The notes beneath the pieces were generated by a model that did no database searches, was not told where the DNA came from, and saw only the letters and a program-made list of their open reading frames with translations. Of a DNA stretch of 64,000 nt, positions 11,166 to 21,687 are shown in pieces (position 1 is the stretch's first letter; the number at the start of each line of letters is the position of its first letter). The DNA comes from Asterias rubens. Taxonomy: Eukaryota; Echinodermata; Asteroidea; Forcipulatida; Asteriidae. Location of the stretch: positions 6,115,214-6,179,213 of the forward strand of contig NC_047080.1 of assembly GCF_902459465.1 (NCBI RefSeq), in the 5' to 3' direction. The position numbers and the translations under genes are program-made.

Positions 11166-11872
11166 ATTTACTTTACGGAACACAATCTGATTGTTTTTCA
11201 CCAGTTACACAGTTTTTCAATCCATTCAGCGTTAACTTTATAATATTGCGCCTGTGCCAAACATGATGCCGTAAGGCATCTTGGGCATCGAAAACAAGAG
11301 TAAAAGTTGCGACTCCGAGGCAAGAGTGTACAGTTTTTGCCGTGCATAGATCGGAACGTTGGTTGTGTGTGACCGCGCAACACCAATGGTCTTGGAACCA
11401 AAACTATTGAGTAGATGAATAATGTACCTGAACACACATGATTAAGGTTTGTCTGCACGATTTCGTCAAATGCTACAAAAGGGACTTTTTCGGAGACCGT
11501 TATTTTTGTACAACGATGGTCATTTTTATAGTCCGAAATTTCTTATTTCTGAACAATTAAAAATTCACCTATGGTTTTTGTCATTACAATTAAGCATTCC
11601 TCGTTCACACTGTCACGTTGTTGTATTTTTACATGGCTGGGTTTTCAAGATATGATTTTTTGAAAATGTGCCCTCCAAGCTCATTATAATATGCAAAACT
11701 GCGACTGTCTTGCATACGCTGCAAATGAAAGAAAGGACTTTTCCGAACGGTGCGCACTGACTGGATGGTTCTGCGACGGTGAAGATTTGTATCAAGTGTA
11801 CATTCCGCGACAACTTATTACGATGGACTATGAGTTGATCACATGCCCAGGGAGTTCGGTATGCCGACTGCA
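11166..11872. other. gene-free intergenic DNA
   Basis: No conserved ORF, RNA gene or clear repeat seen in about 700 bases. The short open readings here have no recognisable motifs. Confidence 0.5.
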
Positions 11873-12965
11873 CATGTGCCTTGGATCGGGCGAGTTGGTC
11901 TTTAAAAAGGGTTTGTTATGAAATGGTTAAACAGCTACCTGAGCGGAATGTTTTCAACAGAAATGGTATTTTTACTTGTTTATAATGCACTTGTTCACCA
12001 TTTTAATGTAATTTTTTATATGTGTACACTTCTGAACTTTTCGTAATTATCGAGTAAAAAATCAGGCCCCTACCTAAAGGTTTTTTGAAAAACTAAAAAC
12101 AATTCTGCCGTTTAGAGCGGGCGTCAGAGGACAATGCCGCTGACGTCATTTGTGGGAGTTTGCTTTGTTATACATCCATGCTGCAACAAAGCGGCTTTAT
12201 CTACTTATGACGTTTTTAGAGTGATTACGTAATGGGGCTTTTCGCAAATCTCGCAGAAAAGCTCTGGACAAGGGCATACAAAATGATTGTTTTTTTACTC
12301 AATTGAAACCTATTTATAATCATATGACTCGATTTTCTTATTCATCGAAAACATTTTAATTGTCCAGAGCTTTTCTGCGAGATTTGCGAAAAGCCCCGTT
12401 ACGTAATCACTCTCAAAACGTCATAAGTAGATAAAGCCGCTTTGTTGCAGCGTGGATGTATAACAAAGCAAACTCACACAAATGACGTCAGCGGCATTGT
12501 CCTTTGACGCTCGCTCTCAACGGCAGAAGTGTTTTTAGTTTTTCAAAAACCCTTTACCCCGAGGTAGGGGCCTGATTTTTTACTCGATAATTACGAAAAG
12601 TTCAGAAGTGTACACATATAAAAATTACATTAAAATGGTGAACAAGTGCATTATAAACAAGTAAAATCACCATTTCTGTTGAAAACATTCCGCTCAGGTA
12701 GCTGTTTAAAAAGATGTTTCTGATCCACACAAATATGCCTCGAAATGGGAAGGTTTCCCTTTTAATTTGCGAACTAACACTGTCCGCCGTTTGACGAGTC
12801 AAAAGTTTGACTCCACAAAAAGGCGTTCCGTGTTAGTTCATGACTTATTTATAAGTAAAACCAAGCAATTAAGGCATTTTTGTGCCAACCATATGCATTT
12901 AATAACAAACGGTTTTCAATCACCATGGGACCATGGACCAACTTAACTGATCCAAGGCTAAGACT
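11873..12965. mobile_element. MITE (family Y) split by a TTAA foldback element
   Basis: The left piece (about 11873-11926) has TGCCTTGGATCGGGCGAGTT and the right piece (12710-12965) has GATCCACACAAATATGCCTC, then ..AACAAACGGTTTTCAA. These match the two halves of the intact palindromic MITE at 36077-36465. A separate palindromic element (11931-12705) interrupts it. The copy is diverged and its right end is approximate. Confidence 0.65.
11931..12705. mobile_element. 775 bp palindromic (foldback) element with TTAA target duplication
   Basis: Two inverted arms of about 341 and 347 bp (11931-12271 and 12359-12705), closely matching, flank a loop of about 87 bases. Ends are ACAGCTACCTGAGCGG and its complement. 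TTAA stands on both outer sides (11927-11930 and 12706-12709), as expected for piggyBac- or Kolobok-type insertion. It has no coding capacity and is nested in a family Y MITE. Confidence 0.8.
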
Positions 12966-13379
12966 CAAACTCATTACTTTCCCGAGTTCTGTAAACAAAA
13001 TCACTGACATATTATGGATGGAATTCGGATCCACGACCTGTGCAATTCTAGAGCAGATTCTTACCAACTACTGTACATGTAGACCACTAAGATTGCCCGG
13101 TAGCTAGAGGCTAACAATAAAACTGGCAAGAACCAATGTACAATTTTGCAGGGATATGTATTCCTCTAAAAATCAAGTGGTGATGATCAGCCATGGACCC
13201 TCCACCCCCCCCCCCCCCCCACCCACAGTTTTATGGTTTTTACTTCACCACAAAACTGTGCGGTGTCATTCCGTGACAAAATCCACTAGTATTCTGAAAA
13301 TGGGAACAGAGACCTCTCAGATTTGGCTGAAATTCAGTTTAAATACCCATGTATGGCAGGGGCGTTATCCCTCTCGAAA
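12966..13379. other. gene-free intergenic DNA with a poly-C run
   Basis: Contains a run of about 16 C with one interruption (13205-13221). Nothing else recognised. Confidence 0.5.
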
Positions 13380-14900
13380 GGTGGGGGGGGGGGGGACATA
13401 ACATTTACGGCGTGGGGTCCGGGGCCCGCTTTAGGGCCCCGGGATTTTTTTATAGCCCGTAGATGCTCTCTGGTGCAATCTAGTGAATCTGAGGGGTGAT
13501 GTTCCCCCTCACAGATGTTGGAATTTAATGCCTATTTCAAGTTATGATGCACCTATTCTTGCTATCATGGTTATTGTACCTAAAAAGCAACTCAATTATA
13601 GCTTCGTTATATCCATATTGTTTCTGCATTCTAATGCTCAGACGGCGTTTCATCCCTATCATCACCAGACCTAAGACACAAGTTTTATGGGGCAAATCTG
13701 TCAGAATGGAACAGAACATCTGTAAAAAGTGAGCAAAAGTAGAACCTTTTTAGTTGACGGCATCTTCAAGTGCGGATCTATGAACCAAGTTTTAGGGGGG
13801 GAATCTGTCGAAGAGTGAGCTCACGAATGTGAAACCTTGACGGCATGGGTCCGGGCCCGCTTAAGGGCCCGGGAAAATTTTGCATTCTAGATGCTCTGTG
13901 GTGCAATCTTAGGCCAATACGAGGCATACAGAACGGAACAAAACATCTGTAAAATGTAAGCAGCAGTAGAACCTTTTGGGTTGTGTGCGGATCTATGAAC
14001 CAAGTTTTAGGGGGGAATCTGTCGAAGAGTGAGCTCACGAATGCGAAACCTTTACGGCATGGTTCCGGGCCCGTTTAAGGGCCTGGGAAAATTTTGCATT
14101 CTAGATGCTCTGTGGTGCAATCTTAGGCCAATAAGAGGCATACAGAACGGAACAAAACATCTGTAAAATGTGAGCAGCAGTAGAACCTTTTGGGTTGACA
14201 GCAACTTCAAGTGCGGATCTATGAACCAAGTTTTAGGGGGAAATACTGTCAAAGAGTGAGCACGTACGAGTGTGAAACCTTTACGGGTCCGGGCCCGCTG
14301 AAGGGCCCGGGACAACTTTGTATTTTTAGATGCTCTGTGGTGCAATCTTTAGGCCATTTAGCGGCCAAATGGCAAACGAAACAGAACAATGAGCTGTGTG
14401 AATATTGTGTTCCAGTGCTCCACAGTTCCACAGTGCAAAACACGATTTTCATGATAAAGGTGGTCAAACAACACGGGGAACATTAATTTTTATACTGTGT
14501 CCCCCACCCTTCGAAAAATGGGATGGGGCGGGGTGGGGGTACACGTACCTTCCACTCTTTCAAGGGGGAGGTGCAAATCTGTCAACAATGGAGCATGCGT
14601 GTGAGAAGCTTTTACCGCTCGGGGTCCGGGCCCGATTAAGGGCCCAGGAAAATTTTGCATTATAGAGGCTCTGTGATGCAATCTAGGGCCAATTTGAGGG
14701 GGGATATTGTGTCATCCTTTGCCCACAGGATTAATGCCCATATAGGGACACAGGGTTTCGTCTTACACAGTGCAAAACTTGGGCTTCATGATAAAGGTGG
14801 TCAAAAAGGTGGGGGGTGGGGGACATTTGATATTGTGTCCCCCACCCTCCAAAAGGTGAGAGGGACATGTCCCCCTGCCCCCCCCCCCCCCCCGATTGAC
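13380..14900. repeat. tandem array with GC-palindrome cores
   Basis: At least five units share GTCCGGGCCCG..TTAAGGGCCCGGGA followed by TTTTGCATTCTAGATGCTCT and GGTGCAATCTTAGGCCA. Cores start near 13415, 13847, 14065, 14285 and 14622. Spacing between the middle units is about 216-226 bp. A second block (GTGCAAAACN..TTCATGATAAAGGTGG, then TGTCCCCCACCC) appears twice, near 14434 and 14769, so some units are longer. Homopolymer G and C runs border it (13382-13395, 14877-14893). It looks like a diverged local satellite. Confidence 0.8.
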
Positions 14901-14922
14901 GCCCATGATCTATGGGTATAAT

Positions 14923-15412
14923 CATGGAGACGGGAAGAGGAGCTCAAACGAAGGAACTTCAAAAGCCGAACCCGTGGTACCGCGGTCGTTTAACGACATC
15001 TCGTAATCACCCACATACCTTATACAAACAACTGGCATATTTGAGTTTGCGCGTGCGCACTTGGTTCTTCACTCAACTATGGTGTCGTATGTCGTATGGA
15101 TTAAAAAAATTTTTAGACCAGATACAAATAGTGTACACTTGTGCCCACCAAATCGAAAAACACGATTGAATACCAATCAACTTCGTGTGCTCATACCCGA
15201 ATTTTGAACCACCGCTAGTGACCGGAAAGTCTCAAAAAATGTAATGCCATGATGTTTCCGTGAAACCACAAACGGTAAATAAAAACGTGTACATGTACAT
15301 GTATAAATATTCACAATTCTTGTCTCCAATGATTCAACACGAAGGCAACGATGCAGAGCGGCGGTACCACGGGTTCTGTATAAAAAGAGCTCCTTCTCTT
15401 CCTTCCTCCATG
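14923..15412. mobile_element. MITE family Z, copy 1 (490 bp)
   Basis: Ends read CATGGAG..GAGGAGCTC and GAGCTCCTTCTCTTCCTTCC..CCATG, an inverted pair. Flanks GTATAAT and GTTTAAT (14916-14922, 15413-15419) form a 7-base target duplication with one mismatch. The interior matches the copy at 55194-55806 over most of its length. No coding capacity. Confidence 0.75.
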
Positions 15413-15419
15413 GTTTAAT

Positions 15420-15877
15420 TAACACATGCAAAAAGTTTTCAACTCCCAAGTTGTTTCGGAATTAAGGTTCCCCAAAAGGGGTGTGGCAACCCCCTTCAAG
15501 TGCGCACGATATGTGCCATTGATTATTTGTACTTTTTGTAACTAATTTTAAAACGCCTTTAAAATAACATAGCTGTAACTTGGTACCCAAGGTGACTTTC
15601 ACCAAGATAACTTAATGGAATGTGAATGTTTGAAAACAAAATCTTAGCAGCACCTATGCATATCTTATTTGATGTGTTTTTGAATAGAGTGTTACATTCT
15701 GTAAGCAAGTTGTTTCTCCTACTGCAAAGAATAAAAACCTCCCTCAGTTGTTAAACTTGATTTCAAAAGTTTCACCACTAATCCTGGATTAAAATGGATG
15801 TTTCTGCCGACTAGATATGGTTACCTTGTAGTGACACAGGTTCCTCACATGACAAAGGATTGGCTCAGTTTCAATTG
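15420..15877. other. gene-free intergenic DNA
   Basis: AT-rich; no ORF, repeat or RNA gene recognised. Confidence 0.5.
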
Positions 15878-16277
15878 TTAAAGACACTAGACACTGTTGT
15901 AAATTGTCAAAGACCAGTATTTTCACTTGGTGTATTTCAACATACTATGCATAAAATAACAAACCTGTGAAAATTTGAGCTCAATTGGTTGTCTAAGTTG
16001 CGAGAAAATAATGCAAGAAAAAACGCCCTTGTAGCGCAAGTTGTGTGCTTTCAGATCCTTGATTTAGACTAGAGACCTCAAAATTCAATTCTGAGGTCTC
16101 AAAATCAAGTTAGTGAGAAATTACTTCTTTCTCAAAAACTTTGTAACTTCAGAGGGACCAGTTTCTCACAATGTTTTATATATGTACTATCATCAACAGC
16201 TCTCCATTACTCGTTACCAAGTAAGGTTTTATGCTAATAATTATTTTGAGTAATTACCAATAGTGTCCAGTGCTTTA
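15878..16277. mobile_element. MITE family X, full copy (400 bp)
   Basis: Starts TTAAAGACACTAGACACTGT and ends AATTACCAATAGTGTCCAGT..TTTAA, giving terminal inverted repeats. The centre holds a smaller inverted repeat around GAGACCTCAAAATTC/GAATTCTGAGGTCTC type sequence (16072-16105). Four other partial copies lie in this window (30352, 35136, 42460, 63505). Non-coding. Confidence 0.8.
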
Positions 16278-17009
16278 AAAAAGGTTGGGTAGAATTAGGC
16301 ATTAAAAGTGTGGGAGTCAATCGTCACCGAAGGTGAAGTCCATTAACAATGCCCAGCCACCTTCACTGTACCAACAAATTTTTTTAAATTGGCGAAAGAT
16401 AACTCGCAAATTGTTATGATTTTCACCAATTTTGTTTTTCTTCGTTAAATGTATTTATTGATGGCAATACAAGTGCAAGAAGCTGGTCTTCAATGCTGGC
16501 CATAGTAGGTCTGTTTCTCTGTGCTGTACATGTACATGTATATTCCCAGCCAGGCATCATCATCTAGTACATGAATCCCTTGTGGAATTACCAACTTGGT
16601 TGATGGCTGGCCAGCTACATGGTCAATTAATAGCGGCCAGGTCATTACCAAGCAGTGTAGACGGACTCCTCATACTTTTTTTGCATAATTAAACCTTGTA
16701 TGATAAGCATGAGACTCAAACAAAATTACAAAGCAAGCAGTTCCGCAGATTAATGTGTGAGAATTATTTTATTTTCCTTGTTGCTTTTCTGTTTTTTCAC
16801 TTTCTGCATTATACATCATTGTTTTGGGTAGATTGAATGTGGATTGATGGAACCCATCTGTTATGGAGTCGGTACAAATGACATTAAAATTCAGCTCTGA
16901 CAAAATGTGTGCATGGATTCTGACCATTCCAGTTCTGACTTTTTAACAGAAGAACTCGCCAATAGCTACCACTGTTGGCAACACTGCCCTCTTTGAAGGA
17001 TTTCTGCAG
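16278..17009. other. 3' flank of RPL35
   Basis: Holds the RPL35 3' UTR on the minus strand. A minus-strand AATAAA within AAAATAAAA lies near 16766-16774, about 240 bases past the stop, and could be the polyadenylation signal. No other gene seen. Confidence 0.5.
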
Positions 17010-17241
17010 CTATTCTCGCACAGCAAACTTTCTCATGGGATAAAGGCGCTCTTTCCGTTGTTGCTTCCTGGTTTTTCTCTTGAGTTCACCCTTAGTAAGA
17101 GCACGTCGCTTGGCTCTGGTGAGCTTACGGCGCAGATCAAGGGGCTTGTACTTCGCATTTTTGTAAAACTTGCGGAGATTTTCCTTCTGGGTTTCATGGA
17201 TGACTGTCAGGACACGAGCAATGCCTTTGCGAACCACTCGG
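17010..17241 (-). CDS. RPL35: RPL35 exon 3 (terminal coding exon)
   Basis: 232 bases: completes the ATC codon, then 75 codons and the stop. Acceptor on the minus strand is TTTCTCCACAG. Confidence 0.93.
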
Positions 17242-19135
17242 CTGTGGAGAAATACACAAATAAGGATCTATTGTTAAAAAATTATCCTTGTTCTTATTAC
17301 TTCAACTCTCTTCGTATCAGACTACAGTGCATGGGCTAAGAGTTCCAAGATACAAACAAGTTTGTTACCATTTGTCCTTCTGAATGTAAACATGTTATCT
17401 ATTACAATAAAGCAGCAAGAACTGGCAAAAATGCTTTCAATTACTCAATGGACACTACCTTCAGATCGGGCACTTTTGGCTACAAAAAGTAATTAATTTG
17501 AAATGAATCAATTCAAAAGTTAAAAGGGAATTTGGTCAATTTGCTTTATTTCATTCTTAAATCTGCCATTTGTTTGTGGAAGATGTTAAACACTTATCAA
17601 GTCTTGAAGACGCAGTTACAAAATAACAGTTTTAAAACAAGAATACCAAAGGGGGAAAAAATAAAATAAATTAACAAATTGAACAACTGAGCAGAGATGT
17701 CAACATTGAATTTTAAAAAAGAGTAGCATCTCCCAAATGTTAAGGGCGAGCGCAGCTTGGGCTACCTAAACCGATCTTTCTATTACTCTCTACAATGCTA
17801 ATTAGCTCATTTTCAGGCATTGTTGTGAAATAACAATTACCTGTATGCATCAACAGAACAGCTACAAATGTTTATAGTGGGCCAGTGGAATTTTTTTTTA
17901 AAAAAAACCTGATTTCCCTCATCTTCTGACTATGTTTCAAAAATAAATGTAACATAGAAAAAGGGGGGGGGGGGCACGCAACAATCATTACTTCGAGACA
18001 CGTACATTGTTCGAGTGAATTCGCCGCTATTATTCAACACTGCGTTCTAAAATTAAAAGTGTTTTTTCTTTTCTGTTAAAATTGTTTTGATATTTTTCTT
18101 AATTTTTATTTCCACTTAATAGTTCATTAGTTGTTTGCATGTATTGTACGATTTAAAAAAAATTATATTGGGAGGCATGTTTAGCGTGTTTTATTGAGTG
18201 TTATCGTAGCGTCGTAGTCACGGCTCGAAATCGTATTTGCTACGCCCAAATCGTGTATGTTGGTATCTCTGACTGAGCCATCTCCAGATGGAGTGCTCAA
18301 CTTCTGACAGTGAAAGGTAAAACCCCCACATTTGTTTAGTTTTTATAAAATCTGAACACAAGCCATAATATGGCAATATATATATTATATAAAAATAACA
18401 CTGTCTAATTCAGTGACACATTGCGCTTGTGACTGATGATTTTTTTAAAAACATGTTTTAGTGGTGGGTTCGTGTATATTTGCAGTTTTTGTCGTTTTGA
18501 CAGGGAATGCATTTGGGTATGTGTTTAGCGGAAGGGTGACCGATGAGTCAAATGTGATGATTGTGTCAGTAGATATGCAAATGGTAGAATGACACTATGA
18601 GGATTTGTTATAGATCCTCTTCTTATGATTAGAATGTTTAATGCCTTGGTTCAGGAAATCTGTAGTTTTGGGTGATTGTGATGTCTTTTTAATAGCGATT
18701 ATGTATTTGAGTACTCAGGACTGGCAAGTATCCATTTATTATGGCCCCTTATCAAGGTTGGCTGGTTCACAGAAACCTTTCCTAAATGCTGAAGAATCCA
18801 GCAGTACCAGGACAATCTGTGCAAACAAATCTGTGCTTCTTAAATCTGTTGCGCTCATCTGATGCAACACACAAGGATGTCAAGATGCTCACTGCCAATA
18901 GACAAACTTTGTAATGACCTGCCAAATCTCTTATTAATAACTAATAATAAATTAATTATTTAATCATAACAAATTAAAAATACACAATGAGATCTTACAT
19001 TTTGCAGAGCTTTGAAGCCTGTCCACCGGTGACCTTGGCAACTCTCAGCTGAGACAATTCTTGTTTAAGCTGCTTAAGCTGTTCTTCCAAATCTTCCTTC
19101 TTTTTGCCTCGAAGCTCATGTGCCTTTATCTTCGT
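17010..19135 (-). CDS. RPL35: 60S ribosomal protein L35 (uL29), exons 2 and 3
   Basis: Structural protein of the large ribosomal subunit, located near the peptide exit tunnel. Exon 2 (19135-18999) encodes [20 protein letters not shown] through [12 protein letters not shown]; exon 3 (17241-17010) encodes [18 protein letters not shown] to KFAVRE and the stop TAG at 17010-17012. The donor GTAAGA after AT and the acceptor CCACAG rejoin an ATC codon (phase 2). With one initiator methionine the protein is 123 residues, the usual RPL35 length. Exon 2 begins in phase 0 right after a CAG acceptor, so exon 1 probably ends exactly after ATG, as I recall for vertebrate RPL35. I could not place that exon. 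The C-terminal half differs from human ([15 protein letters not shown]), but [10 protein letters not shown] is kept. Family assignment is very sure. Confidence 0.95.
17242..18998 (-). other. RPL35 intron 2
   Basis: 1757 bases, AT-rich, with a G run near 17965. Ribosomal protein introns often host snoRNAs; I looked for C/D box pairs on the sense strand and found none I could support. Confidence 0.6.
18999..19135 (-). CDS. RPL35: RPL35 exon 2
   Basis: 137 bases: 45 codons plus two bases of the next. Acceptor CTTACAG upstream; donor AT|GTAAGATC downstream. Confidence 0.93.
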
Positions 19136-19341
19136 CTGTAAGAAGTGGCATTTAAAACATTAAAATTAGGGACTAGGCTCAGACAATGTTTTTTTGGTAA
19201 AATGTTTCATCAATCATAGGCGAAAAAATATTACTATACCTCATACATATTCATGACCGAGAGTCAAGTTCTCACTGGCCCATTCATCACGTGCCAGGTG
19301 CTATTTTTATTTTGTACCGAGCGCGCACTTGAGTAATCCTG

Positions 19342-19433
19342 CACATGGTAAATACGCATGACAAGTAGAATATCACCCGGGCAGCCTGGGAACTACTCTA
19401 CTAGTCATGCGATTTACCATGTGCGACTGGTTA
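19342..19433. repeat. short hairpin repeat
   Basis: CACATGGTAAAT..GCATGAC..AGTAG on the left is mirrored by CTACT..GTCATGCGATTTACCATGTG on the right. Arms of about 27 bases around a GC-rich centre. Probably a small MITE upstream of RPL35. Confidence 0.6.
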
Positions 19434-19769
19434 GCCCAGGCAATGGTCTACTTATCATGTGCTTTACAATCAAGGAACTGTTTTGTACATATGCACAAAT
19501 ATTGTCAAACAACATCCAACACATGAACATTAACAGTTCATTTTGTTGCACAGTCACAGTCATTTCCCCTTGCTCCAAATCATATTGCCCTGGTAACTGA
19601 ATGTGTATTAAGTATGGCAAAACAATAACGTGGTTTATTTTTGGTGACTAGCCAATATGATTATGAGCTCCCCTCCTCAGTGTTGGAAGTTGACAAACTA
19701 AATCCTTCGGCGAACCTTGGGGAGCTAATATTAATACCAATGGTTCACCCCCAAACCATATTTCTATAA

Positions 19770-21684
19770 GGCCGAACAAAATAATAGTTGTGTTTCCGGT
19801 TACCCGACCGTCCCTAGAAAATCACGCCGACCCTACATGTTTTTATTCATAAAAACGATATAAAATAAAATCTTTTGGTGCCGACCCTAAACCTCATTTT
19901 TGTGCACATCGTCCTGGATTTCTTCTTCGTTTTTTCCTTTATTTTTTTACTCATTCAAACATGAACGTCGGACACTTCGAACCTTTTCCATTTCGTACCT
20001 TGGTCACTTCGATCGTACCACCACGTAATTTCGTGAGCTAGCTCCTACAAAAGTACAAGTCGTTCCAATTCCGTCGGCAAATTCAGTTGTTGTGTTACAT
20101 GTTCTATCAGTGTGCTTAACTTGCGCAAATTGAAGATATACCTACGCAAATTAAAACATTTACGTGCGCGAATGTGCACAATTTTCAACTTGCGTGATTA
20201 CTATTTTGCGCGGTTCTGTGACGTGTTTGGGCTCGTCGAAAAAGGAGCGTAGGGGTGTTTCAAAAATTTATAATGCCAATTAATAAGCTAAATCTGCAGA
20301 TAAAGTTGTAATTTGCAGATGAAGTTGACATTATAATTTCTGAAAGGTTTTTTTTGTGTGCGTATTTTCAATTAATTTAGGCTCCATTAATAATGAGGAA
20401 AGTGTTTTGGAAAATGTTTGACTTGACGACACCTCCAAGTCCAATGACAGGAAACTTTTCACAGTTGGGTACCAGGCAATGTAAAACGTTGGTCAACATG
20501 AGTGTGTTTTGAAAGCTCACTTGCTATTGGTTGTGAATTGTTTTTGCCCACTTACTGGCCAATCGAGATAACGCACATATTATTGTGGGTCAACACAAGC
20601 TTGGTGCCCTGCTTCTAGCTGCAAACACGTGTGATACCACGACGCTTTCGATCGTGACTGAACTGACTGCTCGAGGCCGTGTGTTTCCTCGCAGTATAGT
20701 TTGCAAGGCCGTTTGCAACATGGCGGCACCGGGGACAGGGGGAGTGTTCGCGTTGACGTGGGATAGATGCTCCCACAAGTTGACCACTACAAACATGATG
20801 CGATCGTTACCACTTGAATCAACAATAAACTCTGCATTTACATTAGGATACCCGGACACAGAAGACAAAATACAGGCCTTCGCAAGTACATCAACTACCA
20901 ACTTTACAAACAAATTTGATGTAGACTTGCTACTTACATTTTTATCTATTCTGTTGCTTATTATATTACGTATTAAACGTGCAATCAATTATTTGTGTTG
21001 GCAATGCATGCCAAAGTTTCTCAAGGGACAAAAGCAAGGGCACAAACAATGCATTGAAGGGTTGTTAATTTAGGACAAATCTATACATGTTCATGGATGT
21101 ATTGTGACCAACACATTAAAAGAAAAATATATGCATGATAATAGAAATATATTTATTTCATATTTTAAAGTATCTGGTAGTAGTTGTGGTACAAATGAAT
21201 TTTATATTGCCATTTATTGTCTTTTGTGTATTTATTAAGAATGCTGGACTCTCATGCTGCAAGGGATCTTGCATGGTGTTACCACAAACCTCACATCTTT
21301 CACGGATTATATTTATTTATTTACGTACATATTATAAAACAGCAATAAAAACATGTTGGTGTTATTTGTCTTTGAAAGAATGGTGACATGTTCTTGTGTT
21401 TTTATTTGGACTCAAACCATCCACTTTCTACTGGTGTTAAGTCAGATACATGCATTGAATCAGTGAATAGACAGTGCTGATAGGTACTATTGACATACAA
21501 TAACAAATTTGACATGGTCAGTCTCTTTAAATTAAGTGCGCAAAAAAAAACATTTAGGAACATTAGCCTACCCTAATTTTCGGAGCCATAAAAACTTTAA
21601 GCAAAAAAAAAAGATATTACCCCCCTACCTACCCTATTCCCATCCACAGTGTAATAGGAAACACAACTATTATTTTGTTCGGCC
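19770..21684. mobile_element. possible 1.9 kb TIR element enclosing a small ORF
   Basis: GGCCGAACAAAATAATAGTT (then GTGTTTCC) begins at 19770 and its exact reverse complement ends at 21684, about 28 bases matching perfectly. TAA stands on both outer sides (19767-19769 and 21685-21687), the 3-base target typical of PIF/Harbinger elements. Subterminal parts on both ends contain CCGACCCTA / CTACCCTA runs. The interior holds the membrane ORF at 20720-21073 and no transposase. Alternatively two separate MITE fragments happen to flank a host gene. Confidence 0.5.
20720..21073 (+). CDS. unrecognised small single-pass membrane protein (117 aa)
   Basis: I do not recognise this protein. The ATG at 20720 has a good start context (GCAACATGG) and opens MAAPGTGGVFALTWDRC, an N-terminus of housekeeping style; the frame is also open further upstream to 20585. 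A hydrophilic first half is followed by one membrane segment, about residues 74-91 (LLLTFLSILLLIILRIKR), then a basic, cysteine-containing tail (KRAINYLCWQCMPKFLKGQK) to the stop at 21073. No signal peptide is evident, so an N-out or tail-inserted topology is open. ATTAAA near 21115 and AATAAA near 21341 could end a transcript. It is intronless and lies between inverted repeats. It might be a real single-exon gene, a retrocopy or a transposon passenger. Confidence 0.5.
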   Translation: MAAPGTGGVFALTWDRCSHKLTTTNMMRSLPLESTINSAFTLGYPDTEDKIQAFASTSTTNFTNKFDVDLLLTFLSILLLIILRIKRAINYLCWQCMPKFLKGQKQGHKQCIEGLLI

Positions 21685-21687
21685 TAA

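Noticed and set aside
18430..18600. GATGA/CTGA-like boxes suggesting a C/D snoRNA in RPL35 intron 2
   Set aside because: They are on the strand opposite to the host gene and box spacing does not fit.
20590..20988. 132-codon minus-strand ORF opposite the small membrane ORF
   Set aside because: Shadow of the plus-strand frame; weaker start context and no recognisable domain.
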